Part shown: piece after piece, positions 8,150 to 18,000 of the stretch | How positions within the stretch are numbered: the first letter of the stretch is position 1 | How the letters are laid out: each line of letters starts with the position of its first letter | Source of the DNA: Verrucomicrobium sp. BvORR106 | GTDB lineage: Bacteria > Verrucomicrobiota > Verrucomicrobiia > Verrucomicrobiales > Verrucomicrobiaceae | Direction of reading: 5' to 3' | Assembly: GCF_000739655.1 (NCBI RefSeq) | Contig: NZ_BATR01000163.1 | Span: 1 to 64,000 of the forward strand | DNA: 64,000 nt | Notes under the pieces: model-generated | What the model saw: only the letters and a program-made list of their open reading frames with translations | Told to the model about the DNA's origin: nothing | Databases searched by the model: none | Program-made: the position numbers and the translations under genes

Positions 8150-10714
8150 TCAACTTCCCTTCCCTTCCAGCGCTGCATCCCATTCGCCGGCATCGTGAAA
8201 CGTTGGTGCATCGAACCCGCTGCTCAACCCTTCCTTCACGAACAGGCTGCCCAGCTCCGGATGGTCTTCCGGACGTTGCAGGCGGAGCTTCAGTGTCTGC
8301 CCCAGCTGCAGCTTCTGAGCAGGGAGGGCCTGTGCCCCCATCCAGCTCCACTGGGAAACCACGATCTGGTCTCCCGGTTTCACGCCCAGGTCACCGGCTC
8401 CTTCCACAAGCTCGGTCACCTCATAGAGGTGGTTCACCAGAGCCTCGGTGTACGGCTGAAACTCCTGCAAAGTAGGCGTGGGCGACATCTCCACCAGCTT
8501 CGCCCACACCACGCCTTCCTTCACGGGGAGACGCTGGCCGGACATGACGATGGATGAGTTGGCATGCTGGGCCACCTCCTCATCGCTCAGCTTGCGATTG
8601 TAGATCAGCACCCGCTCGATCTCCCCACGCCAGGGCTGCTTGCCTTCAGAGGAGGCCCCCAGACGCATCTTCATAGACTCCCAGTTGCTGAAGTCGCCCG
8701 TGATGCGGTTCCTCGTCCAGGCCGCCTGCCCGTCCACATACACGGTCAGCTTGTCCTTGCCATAGGCCAGCACGAGGTGGTGCGGGTACCCCTTCTGAAC
8801 CACCGCGAGCGAAGTTTCCTCGACATCGCCAGCAGGCCCGTTGGCCGGGGTCCTCATCCAGAGGAAGAGTCGTGGCCCGCGCTGGATGATCGTCAGATTC
8901 CGCTCCTGATCATTGTTTGCCAGGGTCAGGATGCGCCGGTCCTCCTTCTCCTTCACGTTGCCCTGCGGCGTGATCACCATCTCCAGGCTCACCTCATGGG
9001 TCTTCCGGCATTCGGAAGAGACCAGTTCGCCCGCCTCCGGAGCATCAAACCAGCCCCCGCGCAGTTTCATCGCACCCCGCTGGTCCCAGAAGGCCACCCC
9101 CTGGGGCACCACCGTACAGGGGTTGCCATTGGGTAGCTTGGTCAGCCCTCGCACCTGCTCCCACACGAAAACCAGCCCTTCATCAGTAGCCGGCCAGGCA
9201 GCCTTCGGCACGCGCAGGGATGTCGCAGACATCCTGTTGGGCTGCTGTGCCCGGTCTTTGAATCCCTCGATCACCAACGCCTCTGCGTCCTTGGACTGCT
9301 CCGGAAGCTTCACGGTAAGTGAGAGGTCACCTTCACTCAGCTTCCAATTCGTGAGCACCGTCCCATCTGCCAGCTTGACGACGGCCTCCCTGCTGTCCAC
9401 CGGCTCATCGAAATCCACCACAATGCCATCCTTGCCCTCGCGCCGGGCTCCTTCGACCTTGGGTGGAGCAGGCGGGCTCACATGCACATAACCACGCAGC
9501 TTCCCCCCATCCGGAAGCTGGCGGGCCTCAATCCAATATTCGCCCGGCTTTTTGAAGGTGTGCTGCACCTTGTTCCCCTCGTAGTTCACCTTGCCGGTCA
9601 TGTGCCAGCCCCAGTTCCCCTTCCCCGCCTCGTTCACGGCAAAGTCCAGAGTTGTTTCCCCTTCCACATATCGTGTGCCCAGGGGGAGTTCCGTACGGTA
9701 CACGTCAGGATACCGGTCCGTGCCCTTGAAGCTGGTGTAACGCACGGGTTTGCCGATGATCTCCAGCGTCACTGGGTTCAGGTGAGCGAGGTACAAATCA
9801 TAATCCGCCTCGAAATGGTCGTGACTATCGGGAGAGGCGCCGAACGCTATCAGCCGCTGACACGGGGAAACCATGGGGAAGTAGATGTAGTTCCGCTTTC
9901 CGTGCATGCGCTCATCGTCTTTTTGCAGGATCTGGCTGATTTCCCGCGTGGCCAGGCGCATCTTGTTCACCGGTCCGCCGGCCCCACCCATCCAGAAGCC
10001 CCACTTGCTGTCAGCGGTGAAGTACGGCTGGCAGCCACTCTGCCGCTGCTCATGCCAGAGGGTCTGCCCCTCCGTATCCACTCTGGCAAATTCGGGTGTG
10101 CCAGAGGTGGCATGCTTCCCATCCGGGCTCATGAGGTAGCCGAAGACCTCACTGGGCTGCTTGAGCAGCCGCGTGGTCTGCCCCGTGCTCAAACTGAACT
10201 CCTGGGTGAAGCCCTTGTTGTCGATGAAACAGAGTCGATCCTCGCTCCTCCACACCACCGCCCGGTGTTCCGCATAGCTGCGGGCTTCCGGAGCCACGGC
10301 GCGGCGCTTCCGCGTCTTCAGATCCATCACCCAGAGCACTCCGTGCCGGCCTACATGGCCTGGGTAACCGGTGGATCCACGCGGATAGCTCACGTACGCC
10401 AGACGTTTGCCATCGGGAGAAATCTTGGGACAGAAGTGGTCCCGCCCTGATTCTGTAGGAACCACCCGATACTCTTTCCCGCCGTTGAGGCGCTTCGACC
10501 AGATCTCCCACGCTCCCGACTTGGTCCGCCTTTCCCACACCAGGAACCCGGAGCCCACCCGGGACAGCCCCCGCATGTTTTTGGGATCCAAGTCCAGCGG
10601 CACCTCCTCCGCACGGTCATCCTTCTCACGATTCCGCCTCCAGTCCACCACGGCAATCGCTGCCGCAGTAATCACCACAAAAACAGGAACATAGATCTTC
10701 CAAATGCGCGACAT
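8150..10714 (-). CDS. Membrane-anchored TolB-like propeller / PKD / LamG-like protein
   Basis: This 854-residue protein has a single N-terminal transmembrane anchor (about residues 5-22) followed by a basic stretch, so the bulk should be periplasmic or surface-exposed. Residues of roughly 45-340 contain repeated P-D-G-K and W-S-type strands (for example I-S-P-D-G-K-R-L-A-Y and M-S-P-D-G-K-H-A), typical of TolB/WD40-like propellers. A PKD-like segment follows around residues 360-425 (H-T-F-K-K-P-G-E-Y-W). A concanavalin/LamG-type fold occupies about 540-720. The C-terminal 100 residues are unassigned. No catalytic motif was seen; binding of glycans or envelope polymers is possible but unproven. 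Its 3' end touches a tandem repeat array. The divergent photolyase gene begins 173 bases upstream. Confidence 0.75.
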   Translation of the reverse strand: MSRIWKIYVPVFVVITAAAIAVVDWRRNREKDDRAEEVPLDLDPKNMRGLSRVGSGFLVWERRTKSGAWEIWSKRLNGGKEYRVVPTESGRDHFCPKISPDGKRLAYVSYPRGSTGYPGHVGRHGVLWVMDLKTRKRRAVAPEARSYAEHRAVVWRSEDRLCFIDNKGFTQEFSLSTGQTTRLLKQPSEVFGYLMSPDGKHATSGTPEFARVDTEGQTLWHEQRQSGCQPYFTADSKWGFWMGGAGGPVNKMRLATREISQILQKDDERMHGKRNYIYFPMVSPCQRLIAFGASPDSHDHFEADYDLYLAHLNPVTLEIIGKPVRYTSFKGTDRYPDVYRTELPLGTRYVEGETTLDFAVNEAGKGNWGWHMTGKVNYEGNKVQHTFKKPGEYWIEARQLPDGGKLRGYVHVSPPAPPKVEGARREGKDGIVVDFDEPVDSREAVVKLADGTVLTNWKLSEGDLSLTVKLPEQSKDAEALVIEGFKDRAQQPNRMSATSLRVPKAAWPATDEGLVFVWEQVRGLTKLPNGNPCTVVPQGVAFWDQRGAMKLRGGWFDAPEAGELVSSECRKTHEVSLEMVITPQGNVKEKEDRRILTLANNDQERNLTIIQRGPRLFLWMRTPANGPAGDVEETSLAVVQKGYPHHLVLAYGKDKLTVYVDGQAAWTRNRITGDFSNWESMKMRLGASSEGKQPWRGEIERVLIYNRKLSDEEVAQHANSSIVMSGQRLPVKEGVVWAKLVEMSPTPTLQEFQPYTEALVNHLYEVTELVEGAGDLGVKPGDQIVVSQWSWMGAQALPAQKLQLGQTLKLRLQRPEDHPELGSLFVKEGLSSGFDAPTFHDAGEWDAALEGKGS

Positions 10715-10887
10715 GTACTAGGATGAGGAGGGGGCGGACAACGAACTAGATGAACAAAAATTCAGAATCGTAAATCTGCACACATCCCTGCCACCGGGCA
10801 ACGAGGAAAAGATTCTTGATACAATTAAACCATGCCTCCGGTTGCGGTGCGCCCGGCGTATAGGCTGCACCTTCATCTCCGCTTCCG

Positions 10888-12315
10888 ATGTCGACCAAAA
10901 CACCTGTCTCCCTGCACTGGTTCCGCCGTGATCTCCGGCTCACGGATAACACCGCGCTGCATGCCGCGCACACCGGGTCAGACCAGGTGATCCCCGTGTA
11001 CATCCTCACCACCTGGAAGACGCAGCACTCCTGGACAGGCCCCAACCGCCAGCACTTTCTGTGCGGTAATCTGGACTCCCTGGCCAGGAATCTGGAGGCC
11101 ATCGGCTCCCGTCTCATCATCCGGTCTGGAGATGCAGTCTCGGAGATCGAGCGACTTCTCCGCGAGACCGGGGCCACCGCGCTCTATGTCAATCGCGACC
11201 CCGATCCGTACGGGAAAATGGTGGAAGTGAAGGTGGCAGCCCTCTGCAAAAGTCTTGGGGTGACGTTCCACTCCTGCAAGGACGCCGTCCTTCATGAATC
11301 AGATGAGGTGCTCACCGGGAGCGGCGGCCCCTACCGGGTCTTCACCCCCTACTCCCGGAACTGGCTGTCGCTTCCTAAAACCCAGCCCCTGGGCAAAGTC
11401 CGCACCCTGGGGGACGCAGCCCCGCCCAAGCTCAAGAGCCTGCCTCTCCCCACAGTGGCTCACTGGAGCCTGCCCGAGCCCACCGCCACCCTGCCCGCCC
11501 CCGGTGAAAAAGCCGCCCGCGACCGGATGAAGGCCTTTGTGGAAGGCAAGAAGCTCCCCCAGTACGAGGAAACGCGAAACTTCCCCTCCGTGCCCGGCAC
11601 CTCCCAGCTCAGCCCAGACTTGCGCTACGGGCTCATCAGCATCCGGGAGCTCTATCACCGCTGTCAGCAGGCGTTGGCCGGGGCGGCATCCCAGCCTGCA
11701 GCACAACTAGGCATCAACACTTACATCAAGGAGCTGGCCTGGCGGGAATTCTACATGGCCGTTCTTCATTTCTTCCCGGAGGTGCTGGAAACAGACTTCA
11801 ACCCGGAGCTGCGCGGAGTCTCCTGGCATGACGATCCTGCGGCCCTCACGGCGTGGAAGGAAGGCCGTACCGGCTTCCCGCTGGTGGATGCTGGCATGCG
11901 CCAGCTCCTCGCCACCGGCTGGATGCACAATCGCGTCCGCATGATTGTTTCCATGTTCCTCACCAAGGATCTCCATGTGCACTGGATGGAGGGCGAGAGT
12001 CATTTCATGCAACTGCTGGTGGACGGTGAGATTGCCAGCAACAACGGCGGCTGGCAATGGAGCGCCGGCACCGGGGCCGACGCCGCTCCGTGGTTCCGCA
12101 TCCAGAATCCGTGGACTCAGACCAAACGCTTCGATCCAGAGGGCAAGTACATCAAGACCTGGGTGCCGGAACTCAAGGACGTGCCTGCGGACAAGTTCTT
12201 TGCCCCGCCCGTCAACGGCCTGCCCCTCGCCAAAGGCTATCCCCTCCCGATGGTGGATCACGCCACAGAACGGGACCGCACGCTGCAACGGTTCAAGGCA
12301 GCAACGAAGCGATAA
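10888..12315 (+). CDS. phrB: Deoxyribodipyrimidine photo-lyase (class I photolyase/cryptochrome)
   Basis: This 475-residue protein has full photolyase length. The N-terminal Rossmann-like antenna domain opens with W-F-R-R-D-L-R-L-T-D-N-T-A-L (residues 11-24). The C-terminal FAD-binding domain shows the diagnostic blocks W-R-E-F-Y (285-289), G-F-P-L-V-D-A-G-M-R-Q-L (329-340), G-W-M-H-N-R-V-R-M (344-352) and N-N-G-G-W-Q-W-S-A-G-T-G (385-396), followed by R-I-Q-N-P. The enzyme reverses UV-induced cyclobutane pyrimidine dimers in DNA using light and reduced FAD. The ATG at 10888 gives the expected N-terminus directly before the first beta strand. The gene stands alone on the plus strand. The motifs fit a CPD photolyase better than a cryptochrome, but the antenna cofactor cannot be told by eye. 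Confidence 0.96.
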   Translation: MSTKTPVSLHWFRRDLRLTDNTALHAAHTGSDQVIPVYILTTWKTQHSWTGPNRQHFLCGNLDSLARNLEAIGSRLIIRSGDAVSEIERLLRETGATALYVNRDPDPYGKMVEVKVAALCKSLGVTFHSCKDAVLHESDEVLTGSGGPYRVFTPYSRNWLSLPKTQPLGKVRTLGDAAPPKLKSLPLPTVAHWSLPEPTATLPAPGEKAARDRMKAFVEGKKLPQYEETRNFPSVPGTSQLSPDLRYGLISIRELYHRCQQALAGAASQPAAQLGINTYIKELAWREFYMAVLHFFPEVLETDFNPELRGVSWHDDPAALTAWKEGRTGFPLVDAGMRQLLATGWMHNRVRMIVSMFLTKDLHVHWMEGESHFMQLLVDGEIASNNGGWQWSAGTGADAAPWFRIQNPWTQTKRFDPEGKYIKTWVPELKDVPADKFFAPPVNGLPLAKGYPLPMVDHATERDRTLQRFKAATKR

Positions 12316-12321
12316 AGATTA

Positions 12322-12493
12322 AACCACAGAGACACAGAGAACACCGAGACTGAAACTGAGGTTTGGACAGAATTTATGGAACTAGTTATGGTGCCTCACG
12401 ATGCGTGTGGCACCCACATCCTCAATCTGGAACCCCAACTCCCTCAATTCTGTCGAAAAATCAGTGCTCTGTGTTCTCTGTGCCTCTGTGGTT
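12322..12493. repeat. MITE-like element with imperfect terminal inverted repeats
   Basis: The ends are a near-perfect 23-base inverted repeat: AACCACAGAGACACAGAGAA-type sequence at 12322-12344 and its reverse complement at 12471-12493 with one mismatch. A second inverted pair lies inside (TTGGACAGAATTTA near 12364 against a TTCTGTCGAAA stretch near 12447). The element of about 172 bases carries no gene. It begins 7 bases after the photolyase stop and ends 6 bases before the stop codon of the convergent ATPase gene. CACAGAG-rich terminal sequence of this kind recurs in many bacterial genomes; a similar single motif occurs at about 7624-7642. No target-site duplication was evident. Confidence 0.55.
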
Positions 12494-12498
12494 CCTAA

Positions 12499-13191
12499 CT
12501 AAACTTCCGCATCTCCCATCTCCACCAGCCAGGAGGCCTGCGTGAGGCGGCGGACGATGGCCCAACCTTCTCCTCCATAGCGGGCTGCCAGATCGTTCAA
12601 TCCAAACTGGCTGGTCCACAGCACAGGCAGGCCGCAGGAACCACGATGGTCGAGCAGAGCTTCCAGCTCCGGCGCAGCCTCGCGGGGCGAGTCTTCTTCA
12701 CCCATATCGTCCAATAGGAGCACCCGTACCCTCCGGGCATCGCTCAGCAACCGACGGGCTCTCTGCACCACCCGGGCGTCATCATCACGTTGATCCATTA
12801 CCGCCGTGGCCAGACGGGAGGCTGGCAAATACATCCACGAGCAGGTATCCGGCAGTTGGAGCAGCAAGGTGACGAGCAATCGAGTCTTGCCCATGCCATC
12901 CGGACCCAGCAGCCCAATGCCATGCGAATCCTCAGCCCCTTCCACACACCAATCCAAGGCGCGCTGCACCACTTCCCGGGGCAAACTGGTCCGCCAAGGT
13001 TCAAAAGGCTTCAGATGGCTGTCCGGAATCTCCGCCAGACGGCGTGCCCGACGACGAGCAGACTCCCCGCGTTCCTTCGCGGCCACATGCGGGCGAAAAG
13101 GTCCCGCCTCTCTTTTGGAGGTCGAGGCAGCCTGAAGCGCCTGATCGGGCCTGGCTTCGTGCGATGATAAGGTGTCTGAGAGAGCGAACAT
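12499..13191 (-). CDS. DnaC/IstB-type AAA+ ATPase, orphan
   Basis: This 230-residue protein has a Walker A motif G-P-D-G-M-G-K-T (residues 96-103) and a Walker B motif V-L-L-L-D-D-M-G-E (157-165). It also has a sensor-like W-T-S-Q-F segment (about 194-198) and a C-terminal R-R-L-T arginine region. This is the layout of DnaC helicase loaders and IstB transposition helpers. The N-terminal 50 residues are polar and Arg-rich, without the DnaC zinc cysteines. No transposase, DnaB or phage gene is adjacent, so an IS21 IstB role is unlikely from context. A replication-loader or other DNA-remodelling role is possible. The ATG at 13191 is the only reasonable start. It converges on the photolyase gene across a repeat element. 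Confidence 0.7.
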   Translation of the reverse strand: MFALSDTLSSHEARPDQALQAASTSKREAGPFRPHVAAKERGESARRRARRLAEIPDSHLKPFEPWRTSLPREVVQRALDWCVEGAEDSHGIGLLGPDGMGKTRLLVTLLLQLPDTCSWMYLPASRLATAVMDQRDDDARVVQRARRLLSDARRVRVLLLDDMGEEDSPREAAPELEALLDHRGSCGLPVLWTSQFGLNDLAARYGGEGWAIVRRLTQASWLVEMGDAEV

Positions 13192-13631
13192 TTTCGTGAT
13201 ATTCGCCGCAAACTTCAGATTGGCCGTAATGGACTCGTTACTTTTTTGCCACTGCCTAAAGCCCCCTGACGCACCCCCTCTAAGCTCCTCAAAATGAGCA
13301 AAAAGCCTGCCTAAAAAGTGTTCAAAATCTGTTCTAAAATTGACCGTGCATTGCCTTGCATCGAATTGCCCACTTCCAGATGGATGTTCGCCAAGTCGGC
13401 AGTCGCTTTTCGCGCCATCTTTCTTAGGCCGCCATCCTCGTATCGTTGAAGCATTCGACGGCCACGAGCATACCCAGGAGGTTGCCTCAACAGACGAACT
13501 CAGTCTTATCCGGTTCGCGGCACGTATGGTCCCTTAAACCCATGAAAAGGGAACTGACTTCAACCACTCGTCACAATCGACGCGCAGATGACATGAAGTT
13601 GGATAAGAGCCGCCCACAAGGCAAACAGAAC
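13192..13631. other. Intergenic region, promoter-bearing by position
   Basis: This 440-base gap lies between the divergently transcribed ATPase gene and a small hypothetical gene. The part nearest the ATPase (13195-13350) is less GC-rich than its surroundings and contains several A/T runs, as expected for promoters. No convincing -35/-10 pair, hairpin or repeat was recognised. The frame of the downstream gene is open from 13446, but codon use before 13632 is not typical of the neighbourhood, so I treat that stretch as non-coding. Confidence 0.4.
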
Positions 13632-14033
13632 ATGAAAACCAACACCCAGACAGACCGCACCCGTCACTTTGACGAAAGCGAGACCACTTCCATCGAGACC
13701 ACCATCTACTCGGAGAACTCCATCTCCATGAGCGAATACCGCATCCTCAATCCCCAGACTGCCGAGGTGCCCACTCTGACCCAGAGCCGCGTGCTGGCCG
13801 CTGTGCTGGAGCGCGTGCGGATCAAAGAAGCCCGCCGTGCCAAGAGCGCCGCTCGTCGCAAGGCTCTGATGGAAGCTGCGATGAACGCGGTCATCCATCC
13901 TTGGGAGCAGCTCATGAGCGTGTTCCATCATGCTCCCCAGCCTGCCCTGGCTCGTGTGCATGTGGCGTCCGGTTCCCAGGCTGGCAAAAGCGTGCGCGTG
14001 ACCTCCTCCTATCTGGCGCTGCCCCGCGCCTGA
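13632..14033 (+). CDS. Hypothetical protein, basic helical segment
   Basis: The 133-residue product resembles no family I recognise. The N-terminus is Thr/Ser/Glu-rich. A middle segment of about residues 60-85 is rich in Arg, Lys and Ala (K-E-A-R-R-A-K-S-A-A-R-R-K-A) and should be a strongly basic helix, which could bind nucleic acid or be a simple amphipathic region. The strong GC3 bias from 13632 onward supports real coding. The frame extends upstream to in-frame ATGs at 13590, 13542 and 13446, but codon use there is poor. I chose 13632 for that reason; 13590 is the main alternative. It has no evident partner gene. Confidence 0.5.
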   Translation: MKTNTQTDRTRHFDESETTSIETTIYSENSISMSEYRILNPQTAEVPTLTQSRVLAAVLERVRIKEARRAKSAARRKALMEAAMNAVIHPWEQLMSVFHHAPQPALARVHVASGSQAGKSVRVTSSYLALPRA

Positions 14034-14269
14034 TCCGTCTGAAGTTTCGATCACGCAGACAGGGCGTCTGAATGGCGTCAACTGCCCCTCATTCGCGCAA
14101 GAAATCTACTGCTGCGCCCCTTCTGCAGGTTTCCGGCCCGGCCAACCGGAGCCTCAGCAGAATCCCTTTCAGGATCATTCCCGATGGCGACCCGAAAATC
14201 GGTTGTCAGTCGGCACCGGTCCATGGTCTAAGTTGGGCAGAACGCTTTTGTTCCCATCCGGCCATCGCC

Positions 14270-14803
14270 ATGATCCACATCCTCCCTGCCGCCTCTGAGC
14301 ATCACGATGCCATCTGGCATATCTTCCATGAAGTGATCCAGGGTGGTGACGCGTACGTCTTTGCGGAGCACACGAGCCGGGCCGAAGCCCTCGCCTACTG
14401 GCTTGCGCCGGGCCACCACGCGTATGTCGCTGTGGACGGGAGCGGTCAGGTTGTTGGCAGTTATATCCTAAAGCCCAACCAGCCGGGACGCGGGGCCCAC
14501 GTGGCCAACGGCAGCTACATGACCGCCAGCAGCGCGCGCGGCATGGGCGTCGGCTCCATCATGGCGGAGCACTCCATTGCCGAGGCCGAACGGCTCGGCT
14601 ACCGGGCCATCCAGTTCAATATCGTCGTCAGCACGAACGGCGCAGCAGTACGCCTCTGGCAGCGGCACGGTTTCAAGATCCTGGCCACCCTTCCCCAGGC
14701 ATTCCAACATGCCAAGTTGGGCTATGTGGATGCCTACCTCATGCACCGGTTTGTGGGTGAGGCGCCAGCCAATGCGACGTCGTCGACTGAATCCCTGCAT
14801 TGA
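14270..14803 (+). CDS. GNAT-family N-acetyltransferase
   Basis: This 177-residue protein begins M-I-H-I-L-P-A-A, the usual first strand of GNAT enzymes. It carries a recognisable acetyl-CoA motif A region, A-S-S-A-R-G-M-G-V-G-S-I-M (an R/Q-x-x-G-x-G/A variant), near residues 85-97. Motif B (N-G-A-A-V-R-L-W-Q-R-H-G-F) is near 123-135. It should transfer an acetyl group from acetyl-CoA to an amine; the substrate is unknown. The frame is open further upstream to 14072, but that extension is low quality. The ATG at 14270 matches the family start. It stands alone upstream of the second beta-strand repeat giant. Confidence 0.85.
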   Translation: MIHILPAASEHHDAIWHIFHEVIQGGDAYVFAEHTSRAEALAYWLAPGHHAYVAVDGSGQVVGSYILKPNQPGRGAHVANGSYMTASSARGMGVGSIMAEHSIAEAERLGYRAIQFNIVVSTNGAAVRLWQRHGFKILATLPQAFQHAKLGYVDAYLMHRFVGEAPANATSSTESLH

Positions 14804-15089
14804 TCACACGGGGCAACTCCCACGGGCATCAGAAAGCCCCTTATTGCCCTACCAAGGGGAGGCTAACGTCTCGCCTGGAGCCTCCTGATTTTGCAGGTGC
14901 ATGTCCGTGTGCGCATCCTTTGAGAGCCCTTTTCCTGCCCACTACTGGTACGAATATGACCCACCCCTACACCTATGACCTGGGTGGCATGCGGACTGCT
15001 TGGTGAACATCGGCCCAAGACTCCCTTAAAAACACCGTTTCCCGCGGAACAAGGGATGTCCACGGCCACGCCACCAGCAGTCCCGCCGT

Positions 15090-18000
15090 ATGAGACACAT
15101 CACATTCGTATTTTTTCCACTTCTTGTCTGTACGATTCTGACGCTCCCCGGCTTGGCCCAGACGCTCACCTTTGACGGCGTGCCCACACCGGCCAACTCC
15201 GGGGCACAGAACGGCGGCGGCGACTGGAATACCACCGCCTTGAACTGGTATGATCTTACTCTCAACCAGAATGTTTCCTGGGCCAACAACGGCACCACGG
15301 ACGCCGCCTTCGGCAATACTAACAGCGTTACCGGCGGCACGATCAATCTCACGGAGAACATTTTCGTCCGCAACATGCGGTTCAACAGCCTTCAGAGCGG
15401 ACCTACTCTCACCGGGGGCATGACCCACACCTTCAGCTCCACCAACGGCAGCACCCTGAACTTCGCAGACAGCGCCGTCATCATCGCGGCGGAAAACAGC
15501 TCCTCCGGTTCCGGCACCATCCTGTTCATCAACTTCAACCTTGCCGTCAAAGCCCATAACCTGACGATGGCCCGCGATACCGGCACGCTGTCAGCGACTT
15601 TCCAGTATCTGCGCTTTGCCAATGACAACGACCTCACGGGCACGCTAACGCTGCAATCCGCCCCTGATCTGACCAAGGGCATCTTCCTGCTCACTGCTGG
15701 CAACAACACTATCGAGGGCCTCGACAAGGTGGTGGTCCAAGCAGGCAGCGTCCTTGCCACCAGCGGAACGGGCCAGACTTACGTGACCGACATCCACCTG
15801 GCTGGCAACGGCGTCGGAAACGGAGCCATCCGGGTGGACTCCGCAAACATGACGTTTACCGGCGAGATCGTTTTGACGGCAGATGCGGGCATCATGACCA
15901 ACGCGTCCGCAGGAAACGCCACTATCTCCGGCGGCATCTCCGAGCAGGGCGGCAGTTTCGGTTTCGCAAGATTCGCCTCGGCAGTGGACACCATCCTGAC
16001 CATCACTGGAATCAACACCTACACTGGAAAGACAACGTTCGGCCGCTCTGGTTCGGTCGCTGGCGGCATCACCACCTTGGACTTCAACGGAGCCGGTGCC
16101 CCGGAGGACGACATTCTCTACCACAACGTGGCCACAGCGGGGATCCTTGAACTCATAGGCGGCTCGTACGGGAGGGCCGCACTGGTCTTGCAGGGGAAGG
16201 ACGGTGCCGCTAACAGCCAGCGCTTCGGGAACCTCAGTGTGAACGGTACCCGGTCCACCCTCACGTTGATCTCAGGCACCGCAGGCACCATGGATATCTC
16301 GCTGGGAACTATCAGTCGTGTCCTGGCCTCCAGTACCTTGGCGATCGTCACCCCAGCGTCAGGCACCATCACCACCACCCAGGCCAACGGCCTGATCGGT
16401 CCTTGGGCAACGATTGCCGATGCCTCAGGTAATGGCGGCTGGGCTCAGGCCAGCAACGGTGTCGTGACCCGCTTCAACGGCACCACCACTCACGCTTTGG
16501 GCAGCACCTTAAACTCCTACACTGCCACCACGGATCTCCAACTGAGCAACGCTTCCCGTGCCGTCGTGACCAATAGCGGATCGGCGAGCGTGGCCACCAT
16601 CTCTCAAACCGACGCCGTCTCAAAGCGCTTGCTCGACATCGGCACTGGCAATCAACTGCAGTTGGGCCAGACAGCCGGCATCCAAATAACAGGCGGAGCC
16701 AAAGATCTGATCGTGGGACGAGTTGGGAGCGCAGGCAAGCTCACGGCAGGCACTGCCACCGGGGCCAGCCTCTTCCTCACCAACATGTCGCCCAGCGCCA
16801 CCCTGACGATCCATTCTCAGATCGTGAACAATGCCGCCGGTCCCGTGAACCTCTACATCAACGGCTCGGGCAATGTCGTCCTGGATGGTGACAACACCTT
16901 TACAGGCAGCGTCCAGATCGCCAGCGGATCTCTGGAGATACGTCACCCAGGGGCTCTAGGCACCACAGCGGGCTCGACCTCCGTCCTCGCGGGAGCTGCG
17001 CTACGACTCTCCGGGGGCGTCTCCTCGGCAGAAGCCATCAGCATTGCGGGGAACGGAGTGAACAATGACGGAGCGCTGCGCAGTGTGGGCGGCAGCAACA
17101 CGCTGACGGGTCTCCTCACCCTGGCCGGGCCGGGCCGCATCAATGTGGATACTGGCACGCTGACGCTTCAGGGGGCCACCCTCGCCACCAACGTGATTAC
17201 CGTCAGCTCCACCTCCAACACCTTGACCTTTGGCGGGGCTGGCACCCTGGTGGTCAACGGCCGGATCAATTCCTCCACTGGCACCGCCTTTACGAAAGAC
17301 GGCAGTGGCTTGATGATCGTGAACGGTGACAATGCATTCACCACTGCGACCGCCGTGAGCAATGGCATCCTGCGCATTGGCCACGTCAACGCGCTAGGCA
17401 CCGCCGCCGGGGCCACCACGGTCTCCGGCACGGGAGCCGTCGAACTTAGCGGGAACGGCTGGTCCATAGCAGAGACCTTCACACTGGGCAGCACCGGCAC
17501 CAGTCTGGGCGGGGGTCTGCGCAGCACAGGCGGGAACAACAGCCTTACCGGGCTCATCACTGTCAACAACGCCTCCCGCATCCAGTCGCTGGATGGAACC
17601 CTCACCCTGGATGTCGCCAGTGGCAGCGCCATCATCAAGGACAACTCCAGCACCAACCGGGCGCTCGCCTTCGGAGGCACGGGAAACATCTTGGTACTCG
17701 ATGCCATCTCCAGGCAGAGCACCGGCATCTTCTCCATCACCAAGGACGGCAGCGGCACCTTGACGCTGCGTGCCGCCAGCAACTATGACGGCACCACCAC
17801 GCTTGGCGGAGGCGAACTGCACCTGGACTTCGCCGATGCGGGTGTTTCCACGAACCTCCTCTACAATGGTCTCTCCACGCCGGGCGCGCTCACCATCACG
17901 GGCAGCACCTTGCGGGTCACCGGACGTTCCGGCACCACTACGAGCCAGCAGTTTGGCAATCTGGCCATCGGCGTCGGCCAGTCCTACATCACCACGGTGC

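Noticed and set aside
7667-8557. Plus-strand open frame across the tandem array with a T-S-A-A-S-Q-P-A-Q-R-L repeat
   Set aside because: The frame crosses non-coding repeats with mixed unit lengths and then runs antisense into the TolB/LamG gene. No signal peptide or homology.
13446-13631. N-terminal extension of the small hypothetical gene
   Set aside because: Codon use is unlike the part after 13632 and no protein feature is seen there.
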